DNA of 64,000 bases. Source: Streptococcus oralis. GTDB lineage: Bacteria; Bacillota; Bacilli; Lactobacillales; Streptococcaceae. The DNA lies in the NCBI RefSeq assembly GCF_019929345.1, contig NZ_JAHZPJ010000001.1, positions 124,001 through 188,000 of the forward strand, read 5' to 3'. A model generated the notes under the pieces. That model had not been told where the DNA came from, ran no database searches, and worked only from the letters and a program-made list of their open reading frames with translations. The translations under genes and the position numbers were made by a program. Shown here piece after piece: positions 39,201-49,923 of the stretch. Position 1 is the first letter of the stretch, and every line of letters starts with the position of its first letter.

Positions 39201-40232
39201 TTATTTTGTTAAGGTAGTATAAATTTCTTCTACCAAGGCTACTGTATTTTCCCAACCTAGACAAGGGTCAGTAATAGAGCAACCAAAGACTTCTGGTTGG
39301 TTTTGGCGACCATCTGCTAGGTAAGATTCGATCATAAAGCCTCGAACCGTCTTTTTAATCTTTTCATTCCAGTCACGATTCAGCAAGGATTGGCGAACAA
39401 TGCGAATTTGTTCCATATACTGCTTGCCTGAATTGTCATGATTGGTATCGATAATGATAAAGGGATTTTCAAGTCCCATGGTCTCATAGCGATTGATAGC
39501 ATTTAAGAGGGTTTCATAGTAGAAATTGGATTCATTTTTGCCGTATTCGTTCATGGCACCACGAAGGATAACGTGGGCCAAGGGATTTCCTGAAGTTTCC
39601 ACTTCTTGACCATGGTAAAGGAAGGTTTGCTTGTTTTGAGCTGCATAGATAGCATTAAACATAACTCCAAGGTTCCCAGATGTTGGATTTTTCATCCCAA
39701 CCGGAGCATCAATCCCAGAGGCTACAAAGCGGTGTTCTTGATCTTCCACTGAACGAGCTCCAACAGCATGGTAGCTGACCAAATCATCGACCAAAACAAG
39801 ATTTGACGGATAAAGCATCTCATCAGCTGTTGTCAAGCCCGTTTCGGTAATCACACGGTAGTGGAGCTGACGAACAGCCTGCAAACCATTGATGAGACTA
39901 GGCGCTTCGCTGGTATTTGGCTGATGAATCATGCCCTTATAGCCATCTCCATTGGTACGAGGTTTAGCCGTATAGACACGCATCACGATAAAAATTTTAT
40001 CCGCAACTTTTTTCTGCAAGTCTGCTAAGCGACGAGCATATTCGAGCACTGCTTCTTCATTGTCTGAAGAGCAAGGTCCCATCACCAAAAGGATTCGATC
40101 GTCCTCACCCGAGATGATGGCTGCCAACTCTCTATCGCGGGCTTCTTTCTTTCGCAAGGCCTCAGCTGACAACTGGGTCGCAGCCTTGATTGCTTCAATA
40201 TCAATTTCTTGACCTTTTTCGATAAATGCCAT
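39201..40232 (-). CDS. aroF: 3-deoxy-7-phosphoheptulonate (DAHP) synthase, second tandem copy
   Basis: First step of the shikimate pathway: condenses PEP and erythrose 4-phosphate; 343 residues, class I type. Motifs: LLVMGPCSSDNEEAVLEYA, RVYTAKPRTNGDGYKG, VGARSVEDQEHR, GMKNPTSGNLG and IIDTNHDNSGKQY. It lies 1 base after the first copy. Copies are closely similar throughout but differ in the N-terminal 30 residues, where feedback by an aromatic amino acid is set in this class, so they may respond to different amino acids. Confidence 0.93.
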   Translation of the reverse strand: MAFIEKGQEIDIEAIKAATQLSAEALRKKEARDRELAAIISGEDDRILLVMGPCSSDNEEAVLEYARRLADLQKKVADKIFIVMRVYTAKPRTNGDGYKGMIHQPNTSEAPSLINGLQAVRQLHYRVITETGLTTADEMLYPSNLVLVDDLVSYHAVGARSVEDQEHRFVASGIDAPVGMKNPTSGNLGVMFNAIYAAQNKQTFLYHGQEVETSGNPLAHVILRGAMNEYGKNESNFYYETLLNAINRYETMGLENPFIIIDTNHDNSGKQYMEQIRIVRQSLLNRDWNEKIKKTVRGFMIESYLADGRQNQPEVFGCSITDPCLGWENTVALVEEIYTTLTK

Positions 40233-40233
40233 C

Positions 40234-41265
40234 TTATTCTCCTAGTGTTTGGTAAATTTCGCGAACAAGTGCTTCTGTGTTGTCCCATCCTAGACACGGA
40301 TCTGTAATGGACTTACCAAAAACTTCTGGTTCATTTTGACGTCCATCTTCTAGATAGGACTCAATCATGAAACCACGAACGTATTTCTTGATCTTCTCAT
40401 TCCAGTCACGGTTGATCAAGGTCTGACGAACGATACGGATTTGATCCATATATTGCTTGCCTGAATTGTCATGATTGGTATCGATGATGATAAAGGGATT
40501 TTCCAAGCCCATCTTTTCATACTGGGCAATGGTATCCATCAAATTGTCATAGTAGTAGTTAGGAATATTTTTCCCGTATTCATTCAAGGCACCTCGAAGA
40601 ATGGCATGAGACAATGGATTTCCCGTTGTTTCCACCTCTTTACCGAGAAAGAGAAAACTCTGTTTATTTTGCGCTGCGTAAATCCCGTTAAACATAACAT
40701 TGAGATTTCCAGATGTTGGATTTTTAAATCCTGTTGAGAAATCTGCTCCACTCGCTACAAAACGGTGCTGTTGATCCTCTACAGAACGAGCTCCAACAGC
40801 CATATAAGAAATCAAATCATCCACCAGCGGAAGATTTTCAGGATAAAGCATCTCATCCGCTGTTGTCATACCAGTCTCGGTAATCACACGATAGTGGAGC
40901 TGACGAACAGCCTTGATCCCATTGATCAAGCTAGGAGCTTCTGTCGCATTTGGTTGATGAATCAAGCCCTTATAGCCATCTCCATTGGTACGAGGTTTAG
41001 CCGTATAGACACGCATGACCATAAAAATGCGATCTTTGACCTCTTCTTGTAAAGCAGATAGACGCTTGGCATACTCGAGAACCGCCTCTTCGTTATCAGA
41101 TGAACATGGTCCAATCACCAAGAGAATACGCTGGTCTTCTCCACGGATGATGGCTTCCAATTCCTGATCACGTTGTTTTTTTCTTGCAAGAGCTGCTCCC
41201 TCTAATTTAGACAAGGCACGAACTTCTTCAATGTTAATTTTAGGACTTTTAGCTTTAAATACCAT
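40234..41265 (-). CDS. aroF: 3-deoxy-7-phosphoheptulonate (DAHP) synthase, first tandem copy
   Basis: Same reaction and length (343 residues) as its neighbour, with the same active-site motifs (LLVIGPCSSDNEEAVLEYA, RVYTAKPRTNGDGYKG, GFKNPTSGNLN). The pair is also adjacent in S. pneumoniae, between secA and acpS. It starts 79 bases after secA; that gap contains a hairpin (CGGATACC with GGTGTCCG, about 41291-41330) but no T run, so read-through from secA is possible. Symbols aroF/aroG are both used for such genes. Confidence 0.93.
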   Translation of the reverse strand: MVFKAKSPKINIEEVRALSKLEGAALARKKQRDQELEAIIRGEDQRILLVIGPCSSDNEEAVLEYAKRLSALQEEVKDRIFMVMRVYTAKPRTNGDGYKGLIHQPNATEAPSLINGIKAVRQLHYRVITETGMTTADEMLYPENLPLVDDLISYMAVGARSVEDQQHRFVASGADFSTGFKNPTSGNLNVMFNGIYAAQNKQSFLFLGKEVETTGNPLSHAILRGALNEYGKNIPNYYYDNLMDTIAQYEKMGLENPFIIIDTNHDNSGKQYMDQIRIVRQTLINRDWNEKIKKYVRGFMIESYLEDGRQNEPEVFGKSITDPCLGWDNTEALVREIYQTLGE

Positions 41266-41344
41266 GATTCATCTCCTTATAAAGCAAACGGACACCAAGT
41301 AAAAATGTATTTTCACCAGGTATCCGCCTGTATCTTATCTTATA

Positions 41345-43858
41345 TTATTGTCTCTTACCATGACAGTTCTTAAATTTCTTACCAGATCCACATGGACATT
41401 GGTCATTTCGTCCGATTTGGCTCAAGTCCACATCTGCTGGAAGGTTAGCACGCTGAGCGGCGATATTTCGAGTAGCTGTTGTGCTAATATTAATCTCGGT
41501 CTGCGGTCTTTCTTGTTCATGGATTTGTGCTTTCATCATCAAACGAGTCACATCAAACTCAATCGCCCCAATCATATCATTAAACATGCGGAAACCTTCT
41601 GCTTGATACTCAACAACTGGGTTATTTTGGGCATATCCACGAAGACCAACAGCATTTCGTAACTGATCAAGAGCATCAATATGATCCGTCCACTTGTTAT
41701 CCACAACTCGAAGAATCAAAACTTTTTGGAATTCCTTGACTGCGTCCTCATCACGTAATTTTGAGATTTGACTATCGTATACCTTCAAAGCACGTTGGAA
41801 GAGTTCATCTTTTATTTCACGATCTGATAAACCAGCTAAATCTTCCTCAGAAATAGAAGCCTCTGGTAGCAGATTGTACTTAGCAAAATTCAAAATAGCT
41901 TCGATTTTTTCTTCTTCCTTAGAACGTGAATGAGCATCCACAACTCGTCCGATTGTACGTTTAATCATAGCGTGAATCTCAGGAGCCAAGTCACGGTCTG
42001 CAGTGATGACATCATAACGTTGTGCATAGATGATTTCACGTTGCTCACGCATAACGTCATCGTATTGAAGGACTTGTTTACGAGTATCGTAGTTGTTTCC
42101 TTCAACACGTTTTTGAGCTGCTTCAACCTGACGCGTTAACATACGTGATTCAATGGCCTCATCAGACATATTGAGACGTTCAAAGACACCTTTCAGACGT
42201 TCTGAACCGAAACGTTTCATCAAATCATCTTCAAGAGACAAGTAAAATTGTGACTCACCTGGATCTCCTTGACGTCCTGAACGTCCACGAAGCTGGTTAT
42301 CAATACGACGGCTCTCGTGGCGCTCAGTACCGATGACACAAAGTCCACCTAACTCACGAACCCCTTCACCGAGCTTGATGTCGGTACCACGACCAGCCAT
42401 ATTAGTTGCAATTGTAACTGCGCCACGTTGACCAGCATTCATGATGATTTGTGCTTCTTTGTAGTGGTTCTTCGCATTCAAAACTTCGTGGGGAATCCCT
42501 GCTGCCACTAATTTTTTGGAAATATAATCACTGGTTTCAACGGCAACTGTACCAACTAAAACTGGCTGTCCTTTTTGGTAACGAACTTTGACATCCTCAA
42601 CAACGGCATTAAATTTTGCTTCGATGCTAGCATAGAGAAGGTCTGGATGGTCAATACGCTGAACAGGGCGGTTAGTTGGGATTGGAATCACGCGAATGTT
42701 ATAAATCTCACGGAATTCTTCTTCTTCAGTCTTACCAGTACCAGTCATACCAGACAACTTCTTATACATACGAAATAGATTCTGGTAAGTAATAGAGGCT
42801 GAAGTTTTTGTTTCGTCTTGAATTGGAACACCCTCTTTGGCTTCAATTGCTTGGTGCAATCCGTCAGAATAACGACGACCTTCCATAGTACGACCTGTAA
42901 ATTGATCGACAATCAGGATTTCCTGCTCTTCACTGACCACATAGTCAATATCAAGAAGCATGATGTAGTTAGCTCGAAGAGAATTATCAATAAAATGAGT
43001 CAAAGCTACATTTTCGATATCATAAAGATTTTCCAGTCTAAAATAACTTTCGGCCTTATCAATACCTGAATCAGACAAACCGATTGCCTTAGATTGAATG
43101 TCAATGATATAATCTTCTTTATCTAACGATTTGACAAAGCTATCAGCCATGTGATACAACTGGCTCGTTTCGACAGCATTGGCACCGGATACAATCAATG
43201 GCGTACGCGCCTCGTCAATCAAAATCGAATCCACCTCGTCAACCAAGGCATAGTTGAGTGGACGTTGTACCATATTTTCAGCTCGAACAACCATGTTATC
43301 ACGCAGATAGTCAAAACCAATCTCAGAGTTAGTTGAGTAGGTGATATCACAAGCATAAGCTTCTCTTTTTTCCATTGGAGATTTAGCCGCCAAGTTAATT
43401 CCTACCGATAAACCAAGCCATGAATAGAGTTCACCCATTTCCGTCGCATCACGTTCTGACAGGTATTCATTGACCGTTACAACGTGGACTCCTTTTCCAG
43501 ATAAGGCATTCAGATACACTGGCATGGTCGCTGTCAGGGTTTTTCCTTCCCCTGTACGCATTTCAGGTACATCACCGTGGTGAAGGACAATCCCCCCCAT
43601 AATCTGAACCTTATATGGGAAAAGACCTAAGACACGTTTAGCCCCTTCACGGACAACTGCAAATGCTTCGTACAGAAGTTGATCTAACGTTTCACCATTT
43701 GCATAGCGTTCCTTAAATTCGACTGTTTTTGCTTGTAGTTCTTCATCGGTCAAGGCTGCCATTTCATCCTCATAGGACATGACCTTTTCTGCCATTTTTT
43801 CTAATTTTCTTATTTCACCTTTATCATTTTCGATGATTTTTTTTAAAATATTAGCCAT
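41345..43858 (-). CDS. secA: Preprotein translocase ATPase SecA
   Basis: Motor of the Sec export pathway; 837 residues. Walker [19 protein letters not shown] box, preprotein-crosslinking region, second nucleotide fold with [15 protein letters not shown] and [15 protein letters not shown], and a C-terminal zinc-binding [14 protein letters not shown]. It has its own sigma-A promoter (43904-43932). It is the canonical SecA1, needed here also for export of the NanA precursor. Confidence 0.98.
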   Translation of the reverse strand: MANILKKIIENDKGEIRKLEKMAEKVMSYEDEMAALTDEELQAKTVEFKERYANGETLDQLLYEAFAVVREGAKRVLGLFPYKVQIMGGIVLHHGDVPEMRTGEGKTLTATMPVYLNALSGKGVHVVTVNEYLSERDATEMGELYSWLGLSVGINLAAKSPMEKREAYACDITYSTNSEIGFDYLRDNMVVRAENMVQRPLNYALVDEVDSILIDEARTPLIVSGANAVETSQLYHMADSFVKSLDKEDYIIDIQSKAIGLSDSGIDKAESYFRLENLYDIENVALTHFIDNSLRANYIMLLDIDYVVSEEQEILIVDQFTGRTMEGRRYSDGLHQAIEAKEGVPIQDETKTSASITYQNLFRMYKKLSGMTGTGKTEEEEFREIYNIRVIPIPTNRPVQRIDHPDLLYASIEAKFNAVVEDVKVRYQKGQPVLVGTVAVETSDYISKKLVAAGIPHEVLNAKNHYKEAQIIMNAGQRGAVTIATNMAGRGTDIKLGEGVRELGGLCVIGTERHESRRIDNQLRGRSGRQGDPGESQFYLSLEDDLMKRFGSERLKGVFERLNMSDEAIESRMLTRQVEAAQKRVEGNNYDTRKQVLQYDDVMREQREIIYAQRYDVITADRDLAPEIHAMIKRTIGRVVDAHSRSKEEEKIEAILNFAKYNLLPEASISEEDLAGLSDREIKDELFQRALKVYDSQISKLRDEDAVKEFQKVLILRVVDNKWTDHIDALDQLRNAVGLRGYAQNNPVVEYQAEGFRMFNDMIGAIEFDVTRLMMKAQIHEQERPQTEINISTTATRNIAAQRANLPADVDLSQIGRNDQCPCGSGKKFKNCHGKRQ

Positions 43859-43903
43859 TATTTTCCTTACTTTTAATTCTGAAGATTTTAGAAAGTTCTT
43901 TTA

Positions 43904-43932
43904 ATTGTAGCATATTTACTCTTATTTTTCAA
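43904..43932 (-). promoter_or_regulatory. Promoter of secA
   Basis: TTGAAA (43927-43932), 17-base spacer and TACAAT (43904-43909) preceded by TG on the minus strand, 46 bases before the start codon. Confidence 0.75.
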
Positions 43933-44008
43933 GAAAAAATCCCTGTTTTCAAGGGAAACGAACTAGAAGATAGTCTAGAAGGCCATGTCAAAAATTGTTC
44001 TAAAGATG

Positions 44009-44062
44009 TGTACCTCCCCAAAAGGTTAGATAGAAAAAATCTAACTTCTGGAGTGCGGTACA
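44009..44062. repeat. 54-base palindromic element
   Basis: TGTACC and GGTACA at the ends, CCCCAAAAGGTTAGAT and ATCTAACTTCTGGAG further in, with AGAAAAA in the centre. The two arms look like inverted copies of one IS-end-like sequence. It lies between secA and a small membrane-protein gene on which it could also serve as terminator. Confidence 0.6.
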
Positions 44063-44083
44063 AACGTTGTTTTCACCGGAGTA

Positions 44084-44464
44084 TCATACAAGTTCATAGA
44101 CTTCTTTTAAAAATTTAGAAAAAGAAACGGCCCCTTTAATAACGAAAAATCCTCCTATCCACTCGGTCGCTGAAAGCGTGCCCATCACTCCACCAAGGAT
44201 AAATAAAATAGAAGGCAGCTTTCGAAGTTGTTGATCTTCTTCAAAATAGATTAACATAAAGGTGCCTAATGCAATCATCAAAATCTTAAAAAATGTCAGG
44301 AGCAAGGAAAAGGCAACCGTGACGACCAGTATTTTTGAAGGATCTTTATAAATAACAGCCCCAGCATAGGATAGTAAAAATCTTAGAACGGGTCCCAAAA
44401 GCAAGGCAATCCCTGCTATCATACCCAGCTTCCAATTGAGTCGAACTAATCTATTTATCTCCAT
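44084..44464 (-). CDS. Small integral membrane protein, function unknown
   Basis: A 126-residue protein read from MEINRLVRLNWKLGM because GAGGAGG lies 5 bases before this ATG. Three to four hydrophobic segments (about 14-35, 47-72, 82-110) and a charged loop with YFEEDQQLRKLP. Not recognised beyond that. It lies alone between secA and ileS. Confidence 0.7.
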   Translation of the reverse strand: MEINRLVRLNWKLGMIAGIALLLGPVLRFLLSYAGAVIYKDPSKILVVTVAFSLLLTFFKILMIALGTFMLIYFEEDQQLRKLPSILFILGGVMGTLSATEWIGGFFVIKGAVSFSKFLKEVYELV

Positions 44465-44577
44465 AAGAACCTCCTCTATCGTAGCTATCATTCTACCATA
44501 TTTATCTCAGAAACAAAAGACCTTCTCAAGATACGAACAAATATCATCTCCGATTTCTAACTTAATCCCTTGCATTC

Positions 44578-44605
44578 AAAAAGAGGGGCTTGCGCCCCCC
44601 TCTTT
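44578..44605 (-). terminator. Terminator of ileS
   Basis: AAAGAGGGG-GGCGCAAG-CCCCTCTTT-type GC-rich hairpin (44580-44605, one two-base bulge) followed by T5 on the minus strand, 130 bases after the ileS stop. Confidence 0.75.
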
Positions 44606-44734
44606 ATCGGATACATAAAATAGTAGTGAGTCCCTGATACTACGTGTCAAAAAAACTTGATATATCGCATTTTATCATAGATATACTTACTGACTTTCAT
44701 CCTTAAATTGAATTTTTTCTCAGCTTCATATAAC

Positions 44735-47527
44735 TTATTTTTCTTCAAAACCTTGAGCAACTGCATCCGCAAAGTTTTCTTCTACGATGCTTGCACAGTG
44801 GTCACAGATGACTGCATGGTAGCTGCGTTCTGCTGTTGTTGGATCGATACGACGGCAACGGTCACAAACTTCACCTGCAGCGCGTTCAACTGTAAAGGCA
44901 ACATCCTCAAAGCTAACTGCGCCTTCTGGAGCTGTACCTTCAGCGATGGTCAATTCTGACACGATCAAAAGTTGAGCCACATTACTGTCCACTGCTCCAA
45001 GAAGAGTTTTCACAACTTCGTTTGGATAAACTGTCAAGTGTGCTTCAAGCGATTTACCGATCACTTTGGCATTACGTGCTTCTTCCAAGGCTTTTTGAGC
45101 TTGTCCTCGGAAGTCCATGAAGGCTGACCATGTATCCAAGATTTCTTCTTGGTTGGCAAAAGTTTCAGCTTCTGGTAATTCAGACAATTGAACAAATTCT
45201 TCAGCTTCAAACTCAAGATATGACCAGATTTCCTCTGCTGTGTGAGGAAGGATTGGTGTCAAGAGTTTGGTGATTTTGACAAGAATGTCATAGAAGACTG
45301 TCTGCATTTGACGGCGTTCGAGTGATTTGGCACCTTCGATGTAAACAACGTCTTTAGCAAAATCAAGGTAGAAGGCTGACAAGTCAACGTTGATAAAGTT
45401 CACCAAGGCCTTGTAGATTGTCAAGAATTCAAAGTTGGCATAGGCATCACGAATCGTTTTCACAAGCTGGTTAAAGTGAATGGTCATGTACTTGTCAACA
45501 GAACGAAGCTCATCGTAAGCTACTGCATCTTGAGCTGGGTTAAAGTCAGATGTGTTAGCAATCAAGAAGCGAAGAGTGTTACGGATCTTACGGTAAGTTT
45601 CAGAGACTTGGCTCAAGATATCCATAGAGATACGCACGTCGTTGCTTGAGTCCACACTTGTTACCCAGAGACGCAAGATTTCCGCACCAAATTGTTTTTC
45701 AACATCACTTGGAGCAATGGTATTCCCAAGAGATTTAGACATCTTCTCACCTTTACCATCAAGGGCAAAACCTTGTGACAAGATTTGTTTATATGGAGCA
45801 ACGCCATGGTTGGCAACAGATGTGATAAGTGATGAGTTGAACCAACCACGGTACTGGTCAGAACCTTCAAGGTAAAGATCTGCTGGATATTTGAGTTCTG
45901 GACGGTTGACCACTACTCCATTCCATGATGAACCTGAATCAAACCATACGTCCATGATATCTGTTTCTTTCTTGAACTCGCCATTTGGTGAACCTGGATG
46001 AGTAAATCCTTCTGGCAAGAGGTCCTTAGCATCACGTTCCCACCAGACAATAGAGCCGTGCTCTTCAAAGAGTTGAGCCACATGTTCGATGGTCTCAGCA
46101 GTCATGATTGGTGTTCCGTCTTCTGCGTAGAAGATAGGAAGGGGAACTCCCCAGGCACGTTGACGAGAGATCACCCAGTCGCCACGGTCACGAATCATGT
46201 TGTAGAGACGTACTTTCCCCCATTCTGAGTGGAACTTCACTTTTTCAATTTCGTCCAAGATTTCTTGGCGGAATTTAGATACAGAGGCGAACCACTGTGG
46301 CACTGCACGCCAGATGATTGGTTTTTTCGTACGCCAGTCAAATGGATATGAGTGAGAGATTTCTTCTTGGGCAAGAAGGAGGTTACCAAGTTTTTCGATA
46401 ACAGTTGGAACCACCTTGTCATAGAATTGACCCGCAAAATCAGGACCAGCATTTTCCATCATGATCCCGCGTTCGTCAACTGTTACAGCAACTTCAAGAC
46501 CATTAGCAACACCGACATTGTAGTCATCCTCACCAAAACCAGGCGCTGTATGGACGATACCTGTACCAGAGTCAGTCGTAACGTGGTCGCCAAGGATCAC
46601 CAGCTCATCTACAGCCGTATCCCAAGGGTGGACTGTCACGATGTGGTTCAATTCTTGACCACGGTAAGTCGCTAAGACTTGAACATCAGCCCAACCAAAT
46701 TTCTCAGACAAAGTAGTCAACAACTCTGCAGCAACCACAAACTTACGAGCTTCACCAGCAGGTTGCACCACAACGTAGTCAATATCCGCTCCAACTGTCA
46801 ATCCACGAGAAGCTGTGATGGTAAATGGAGTCGTTGTCCATACGACAATATAGGTGTCTGTATCTAGAACACCTTTCCCATCTTTAACTGGATTGGCATA
46901 GTAAAGGGAAGTTGAAAGCAAGTCATGGTATTCAATTTCCGCTTCAGCCAGGGCTGACTCAGAAGACCATGACCAGTAGACTGGCTTTGCACCACGGTAG
47001 ATATAGCCTTTTTTAGCCATTTCACTGAAGACACGAATTTGAGCTGCTTCATAGTCTGGAGTCAAGGTCACATAAGGATTTTCCCAGTCACCAGAAACAC
47101 CCAAACGTTTAAAGTCTTCTCGTTGTTTATCTACTTGAGAAAGAGCATACTCACGGCAAAGTTTCAAGTACTCAACCAAGTCCATTTCTTTGCGTTTAAC
47201 ACCCTGTTTTGCCAAGACTTGCTCGATTGGTAGACCATGTGTATCCCAGCCTGGGATGTAAGGCGCATAAAATCCTGACATCGATTTTGAACGAACAATA
47301 ATATCTTTAGAAATCTTGTTCATGGCATGTCCAACGTGGATATTTCCGTTTGCATATGGAGGGCCATCATGCAAGGTGAAATGCGGTTTTCCTTGATTCA
47401 ATTCTTGACGACGTTGGTAAAGTTTTGCTTCTTCCCATTCTTTTTGCCAGATTGGTTCTTTGGTTGGAAGACCAGCACGCATTGGAAATTCAGTTTTTCC
47501 AAGATTTAGGGTATCTTTGAGTTTCAT
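44735..47527 (-). CDS. ileS: Isoleucyl-tRNA synthetase
   Basis: Class I synthetase charging tRNA-Ile; 930 residues. HIGH-type box [15 protein letters not shown] (about 57-71), an editing domain with the [10 protein letters not shown] and [15 protein letters not shown] motifs, the [10 protein letters not shown] box, an anticodon-binding helical domain and a C-terminal zinc finger (CDRCRR and CDHCAS). It is controlled by the T-box leader directly upstream. Confidence 0.98.
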   Translation of the reverse strand: MKLKDTLNLGKTEFPMRAGLPTKEPIWQKEWEEAKLYQRRQELNQGKPHFTLHDGPPYANGNIHVGHAMNKISKDIIVRSKSMSGFYAPYIPGWDTHGLPIEQVLAKQGVKRKEMDLVEYLKLCREYALSQVDKQREDFKRLGVSGDWENPYVTLTPDYEAAQIRVFSEMAKKGYIYRGAKPVYWSWSSESALAEAEIEYHDLLSTSLYYANPVKDGKGVLDTDTYIVVWTTTPFTITASRGLTVGADIDYVVVQPAGEARKFVVAAELLTTLSEKFGWADVQVLATYRGQELNHIVTVHPWDTAVDELVILGDHVTTDSGTGIVHTAPGFGEDDYNVGVANGLEVAVTVDERGIMMENAGPDFAGQFYDKVVPTVIEKLGNLLLAQEEISHSYPFDWRTKKPIIWRAVPQWFASVSKFRQEILDEIEKVKFHSEWGKVRLYNMIRDRGDWVISRQRAWGVPLPIFYAEDGTPIMTAETIEHVAQLFEEHGSIVWWERDAKDLLPEGFTHPGSPNGEFKKETDIMDVWFDSGSSWNGVVVNRPELKYPADLYLEGSDQYRGWFNSSLITSVANHGVAPYKQILSQGFALDGKGEKMSKSLGNTIAPSDVEKQFGAEILRLWVTSVDSSNDVRISMDILSQVSETYRKIRNTLRFLIANTSDFNPAQDAVAYDELRSVDKYMTIHFNQLVKTIRDAYANFEFLTIYKALVNFINVDLSAFYLDFAKDVVYIEGAKSLERRQMQTVFYDILVKITKLLTPILPHTAEEIWSYLEFEAEEFVQLSELPEAETFANQEEILDTWSAFMDFRGQAQKALEEARNAKVIGKSLEAHLTVYPNEVVKTLLGAVDSNVAQLLIVSELTIAEGTAPEGAVSFEDVAFTVERAAGEVCDRCRRIDPTTAERSYHAVICDHCASIVEENFADAVAQGFEEK

Positions 47528-47555
47528 TGTTACTCCTTTAATTTAAATTGACAAA

Positions 47556-47775
47556 ATAAAAACCACGATTCGCAAAAAGGACGAAAATCGTGGTACCACC
47601 TTTATTCGAAAAAAGACAGGGTCTCTTTTCCTCTTTTCCCGTAACGTGGGGAACGTCCAGTCTTACTGCTTTCAGACTAGATTTGTTGAGAGGATAATCT
47701 AACCACTAGGGATTGTAGGACTCACACCATCTCCTACTCGCTGGAAATATAGTTGGTTAGATCTTGTTCTCACAT
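47556..47775 (-). promoter_or_regulatory. Isoleucine T-box riboswitch leader of ileS
   Basis: The minus strand holds the T-box GGTGGTACCACG (47588-47599) next to a terminator whose arms are CCACGATT (47563-47570) and AATCGTGG (47586-47593) followed by T5. Stem I closes GAGA with CTCTC and has ATCTAACCA pairing with TGGTTAGAT; the specifier loop after it reads TATCC, giving the Ile codon AUC. Uncharged tRNA-Ile should favour the antiterminator. A -10-like TATAAA at 47776-47781 lies next to the divIVA stop. Confidence 0.93.
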
Positions 47776-47782
47776 TTTATAC

Positions 47783-48589
47783 TTATAAAATCGAAACAGA
47801 TTCTTTTTTTGATTTCTTTTCTTTAGAATCTGACTGGGCTTCAACAATTGCCTCTATAGAGTCTTCTAAAGAAGGTGTACTAACGTCTTCATCTTCTTTT
47901 TGTTCTTCCTCTAATCCAGCTAATTCTTTACTGCTCGCCTCAATACGAGCTTGCAATTCCGCCATTTCCTCAGGAGAGAATTGACGTGTCACATCAATTG
48001 GGTCTTCTTCAGGTTGAGAAGGAAGCTTTTCGCCTAAAACTTCGCTCACAACTTCTTTGAAAGCTTCATCACTTGTTTGAAGATAAGTTGCCGTAGGCTT
48101 CAAAATATCTTCCCAATCTGGTGATTCAACAATTGCCAACTGACTTTCAATTGTTGATTTGAGACGTTGATGGAATACACGACTCTTGTTTTTCAATTCT
48201 TCTGTCTCTACAGCCACTTTTTTAGCATTATCTGCTGCTTGGCGTAAAATTTCATTAGCTCTATACTTAGCCTCATCTAAAAGGCGCTCTGCATCTTGTT
48301 CAGCTTGTTTAATAATATTACTTGAACGTTCCTGAGCTGCCTGTTTTACCCTTTCAGCTGTATCTTGAGCAATCAAAACAGACTGACTCAAAGAATTTTT
48401 CATCTCATCAAAGTAAGATAAGCGCTCTTCTAAACTTTTAATCTGTCTTTCCTTATCATGATTGCTACGAACTAACTCCTCATAATCACGTACAACAATA
48501 TCAAGGAATTCATTAACTTCTTCTGGATCTAAACCTCTAAATTTTGTACCAAAGGTTTTATCTTTAATTTCTAACGATGTAATTGGCAT
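47783..48589 (-). CDS. divIVA: Cell-division initiation protein DivIVA
   Basis: Curvature- and septum-binding scaffold, a main StkP substrate; 268 residues from MPITSLEIKDKTFGTK, with GAGG 7 bases before this ATG (the GTG-type start at 48601 is less likely). An N-terminal membrane-binding domain (1-60: FRGLDPEEVNEFLDIV) is followed by a long coiled coil (65-175) and an acidic, flexible tail. Last gene of the ftsA-to-divIVA group. The mini-paralogue lies 16 bases upstream. Confidence 0.96.
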   Translation of the reverse strand: MPITSLEIKDKTFGTKFRGLDPEEVNEFLDIVVRDYEELVRSNHDKERQIKSLEERLSYFDEMKNSLSQSVLIAQDTAERVKQAAQERSSNIIKQAEQDAERLLDEAKYRANEILRQAADNAKKVAVETEELKNKSRVFHQRLKSTIESQLAIVESPDWEDILKPTATYLQTSDEAFKEVVSEVLGEKLPSQPEEDPIDVTRQFSPEEMAELQARIEASSKELAGLEEEQKEDEDVSTPSLEDSIEAIVEAQSDSKEKKSKKESVSIL

Positions 48590-48605
48590 ACTTTTCCTCA
48601 CTTAC

Positions 48606-48866
48606 TTAATAAAAAATAGAATCATTCATTGCCTCTGGTTCTTGCTCTTGGTTGTTTGTTACTGTTCTCTTAGGAATATCATTAGTATAATAGGAAAGAC
48701 GTTCTTCTAGTTTTTTGATATAGAGTTCAGTTTCATCTTTGTATCGAATCATCTCCTCTAATTCAAAGTAAATCTTATCTAGAAAGAGGTCAACTTCTTC
48801 CTGATTGTAGCCTCTGAATGTTCTTGAGAAAGCTTTATCACTTATTTCTTGTGGTGTAATCGACAT
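48606..48866 (-). CDS. Mini-DivIVA paralogue (N-terminal domain only)
   Basis: An 86-residue protein from MSITPQEISDKAFSRTFRG. It aligns end to end with the first 70 residues of DivIVA: FRGYNQEEVDLFLDKIYFEL against FRGLDPEEVNEFLDIVVRDY, and KKLEERLSYY against KSLEERLSYF. It stops after the first coil, with an acidic tail ending NDSIFY. The start context (AAGTGAG before the ATG) is also shared, so it is a tandem duplicate that lost the long coiled coil. It may cap or poison DivIVA assemblies, or have its own partner. Not part of the pneumococcal cluster as I know it. Confidence 0.85.
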   Translation of the reverse strand: MSITPQEISDKAFSRTFRGYNQEEVDLFLDKIYFELEEMIRYKDETELYIKKLEERLSYYTNDIPKRTVTNNQEQEPEAMNDSIFY

Positions 48867-48874
48867 ATTTTTTC

Positions 48875-49666
48875 TCACTTGCTTAATAATAATTGAATGC
48901 TTAATTTTATCTTGTCTTTTTTTGTCTGTCCATTGTCTTTGACAATTTTTAGACGACCAAACTTTCTCACACTGATCAAATCTCCAACTGCAACCTGGTA
49001 ATCACTTTTTTCAACCAGATGATAGTTCACCTGGACAGATTTTTTCTCTATCAGTTGACTAGCTTGGTTTCTAGATAATTTCAAGGCACTTGATAAGAGG
49101 GCATCCAATCGAAAACTCGAAACTAAAATTTCTCGTTCTCTATAATCAATTTTAGACAAAATCCTATCGGTAAAAGGACGTTCCTCCAGCGATACAGGAA
49201 GTCTGCCAATCTTTCTTATTCCATCCTGAAAAAGAGGAATGAAATCACGATTGACAAAAATCTGTGCTCTCTTTTCATCTACCAAGATATCACCAAATAA
49301 TTTACGGTCAATTCCTAGTTGGTTGATGATTGTTCCCAATATTTTTCCATGACTCAGTTGTTCAAACTTACTCGGATAGCAAATTTCCAACAAGGCCATT
49401 TCAAAGTCTGATATCTCCGGTTCAAAGTAATCGGGATAGATAAGAACACGAACCGACTCTGTCGGAAGAACATCACCACTACTTTGGCAACCCAGTCCAT
49501 ATGTCCCAGCTAGCACCCTCAAAATCTGTTCCTGATGGGGATTGATAAAAGGAGTAAGTACCGGCGCATATGTATCTTCTACCCGCTTGAACCACTCTAA
49601 ACCCTTATCAATAAAGGGAATATCATCTTGGGAAAAATGCTGATAAATGGCTCGATTTGCTGTCAT
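48875..49666 (-). CDS. ylmH: YlmH-type S4-domain RNA-binding protein
   Basis: A 263-residue protein; start ATG at 49666 overlaps the ylmG stop (ATGA), and the longer frame to 49729 lies inside ylmG. The S4 domain is at about 180-245 (LDALLSSALKLSRNQASQLI, then VQVNYHLVEK). YlmH binds ribosomal complexes and rescues peptidyl-tRNA on split 50S subunits in Bacillus. Conserved division-cluster member. Confidence 0.92.
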   Translation of the reverse strand: MTANRAIYQHFSQDDIPFIDKGLEWFKRVEDTYAPVLTPFINPHQEQILRVLAGTYGLGCQSSGDVLPTESVRVLIYPDYFEPEISDFEMALLEICYPSKFEQLSHGKILGTIINQLGIDRKLFGDILVDEKRAQIFVNRDFIPLFQDGIRKIGRLPVSLEERPFTDRILSKIDYREREILVSSFRLDALLSSALKLSRNQASQLIEKKSVQVNYHLVEKSDYQVAVGDLISVRKFGRLKIVKDNGQTKKDKIKLSIQLLLSK

Positions 49667-49923
49667 AGTAATAGGACTAGTCGTGTTAAGAGATTTCCAA
49701 CAAACTGAATCAGAATCAGCACTGCCCAAACCGTAAAGTCAAGACCAGCAAATTGTAGATTGAGTTTACGAAGTGGCTCAATAACTGGGCGAGCAAGGCG
49801 AATGATTAAGCGACCTAGTGAACTATCGTAGGCATTAGGAAACCAAGAAAGTAAAACAAAAGCTAGAAGAATGAAGGAATAGATGTTCACAGCATTTTGG
49901 ATTAAGTGAATTAGAAAAAACAT
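49663..49923 (-). CDS. ylmG: YggT-family membrane protein YlmG
   Basis: An 86-residue membrane protein with two hydrophobic helices (about 3-22 and 62-86) and the conserved SWFPNAYDSSLGRLI-type loop with PVIEPLRKL. The start ATG touches the sepF stop and the stop overlaps the ylmH start. Role in division is supported only by its fixed place in the cluster. Confidence 0.92.
   Translation of the reverse strand: MFFLIHLIQNAVNIYSFILLAFVLLSWFPNAYDSSLGRLIIRLARPVIEPLRKLNLQFAGLDFTVWAVLILIQFVGNLLTRLVLLL

Noticed and set aside
41291..41330. Hairpin between secA and the DAHP synthases taken as a terminator
   Set aside because: No T run follows, so I mention it only under the neighbouring gene.
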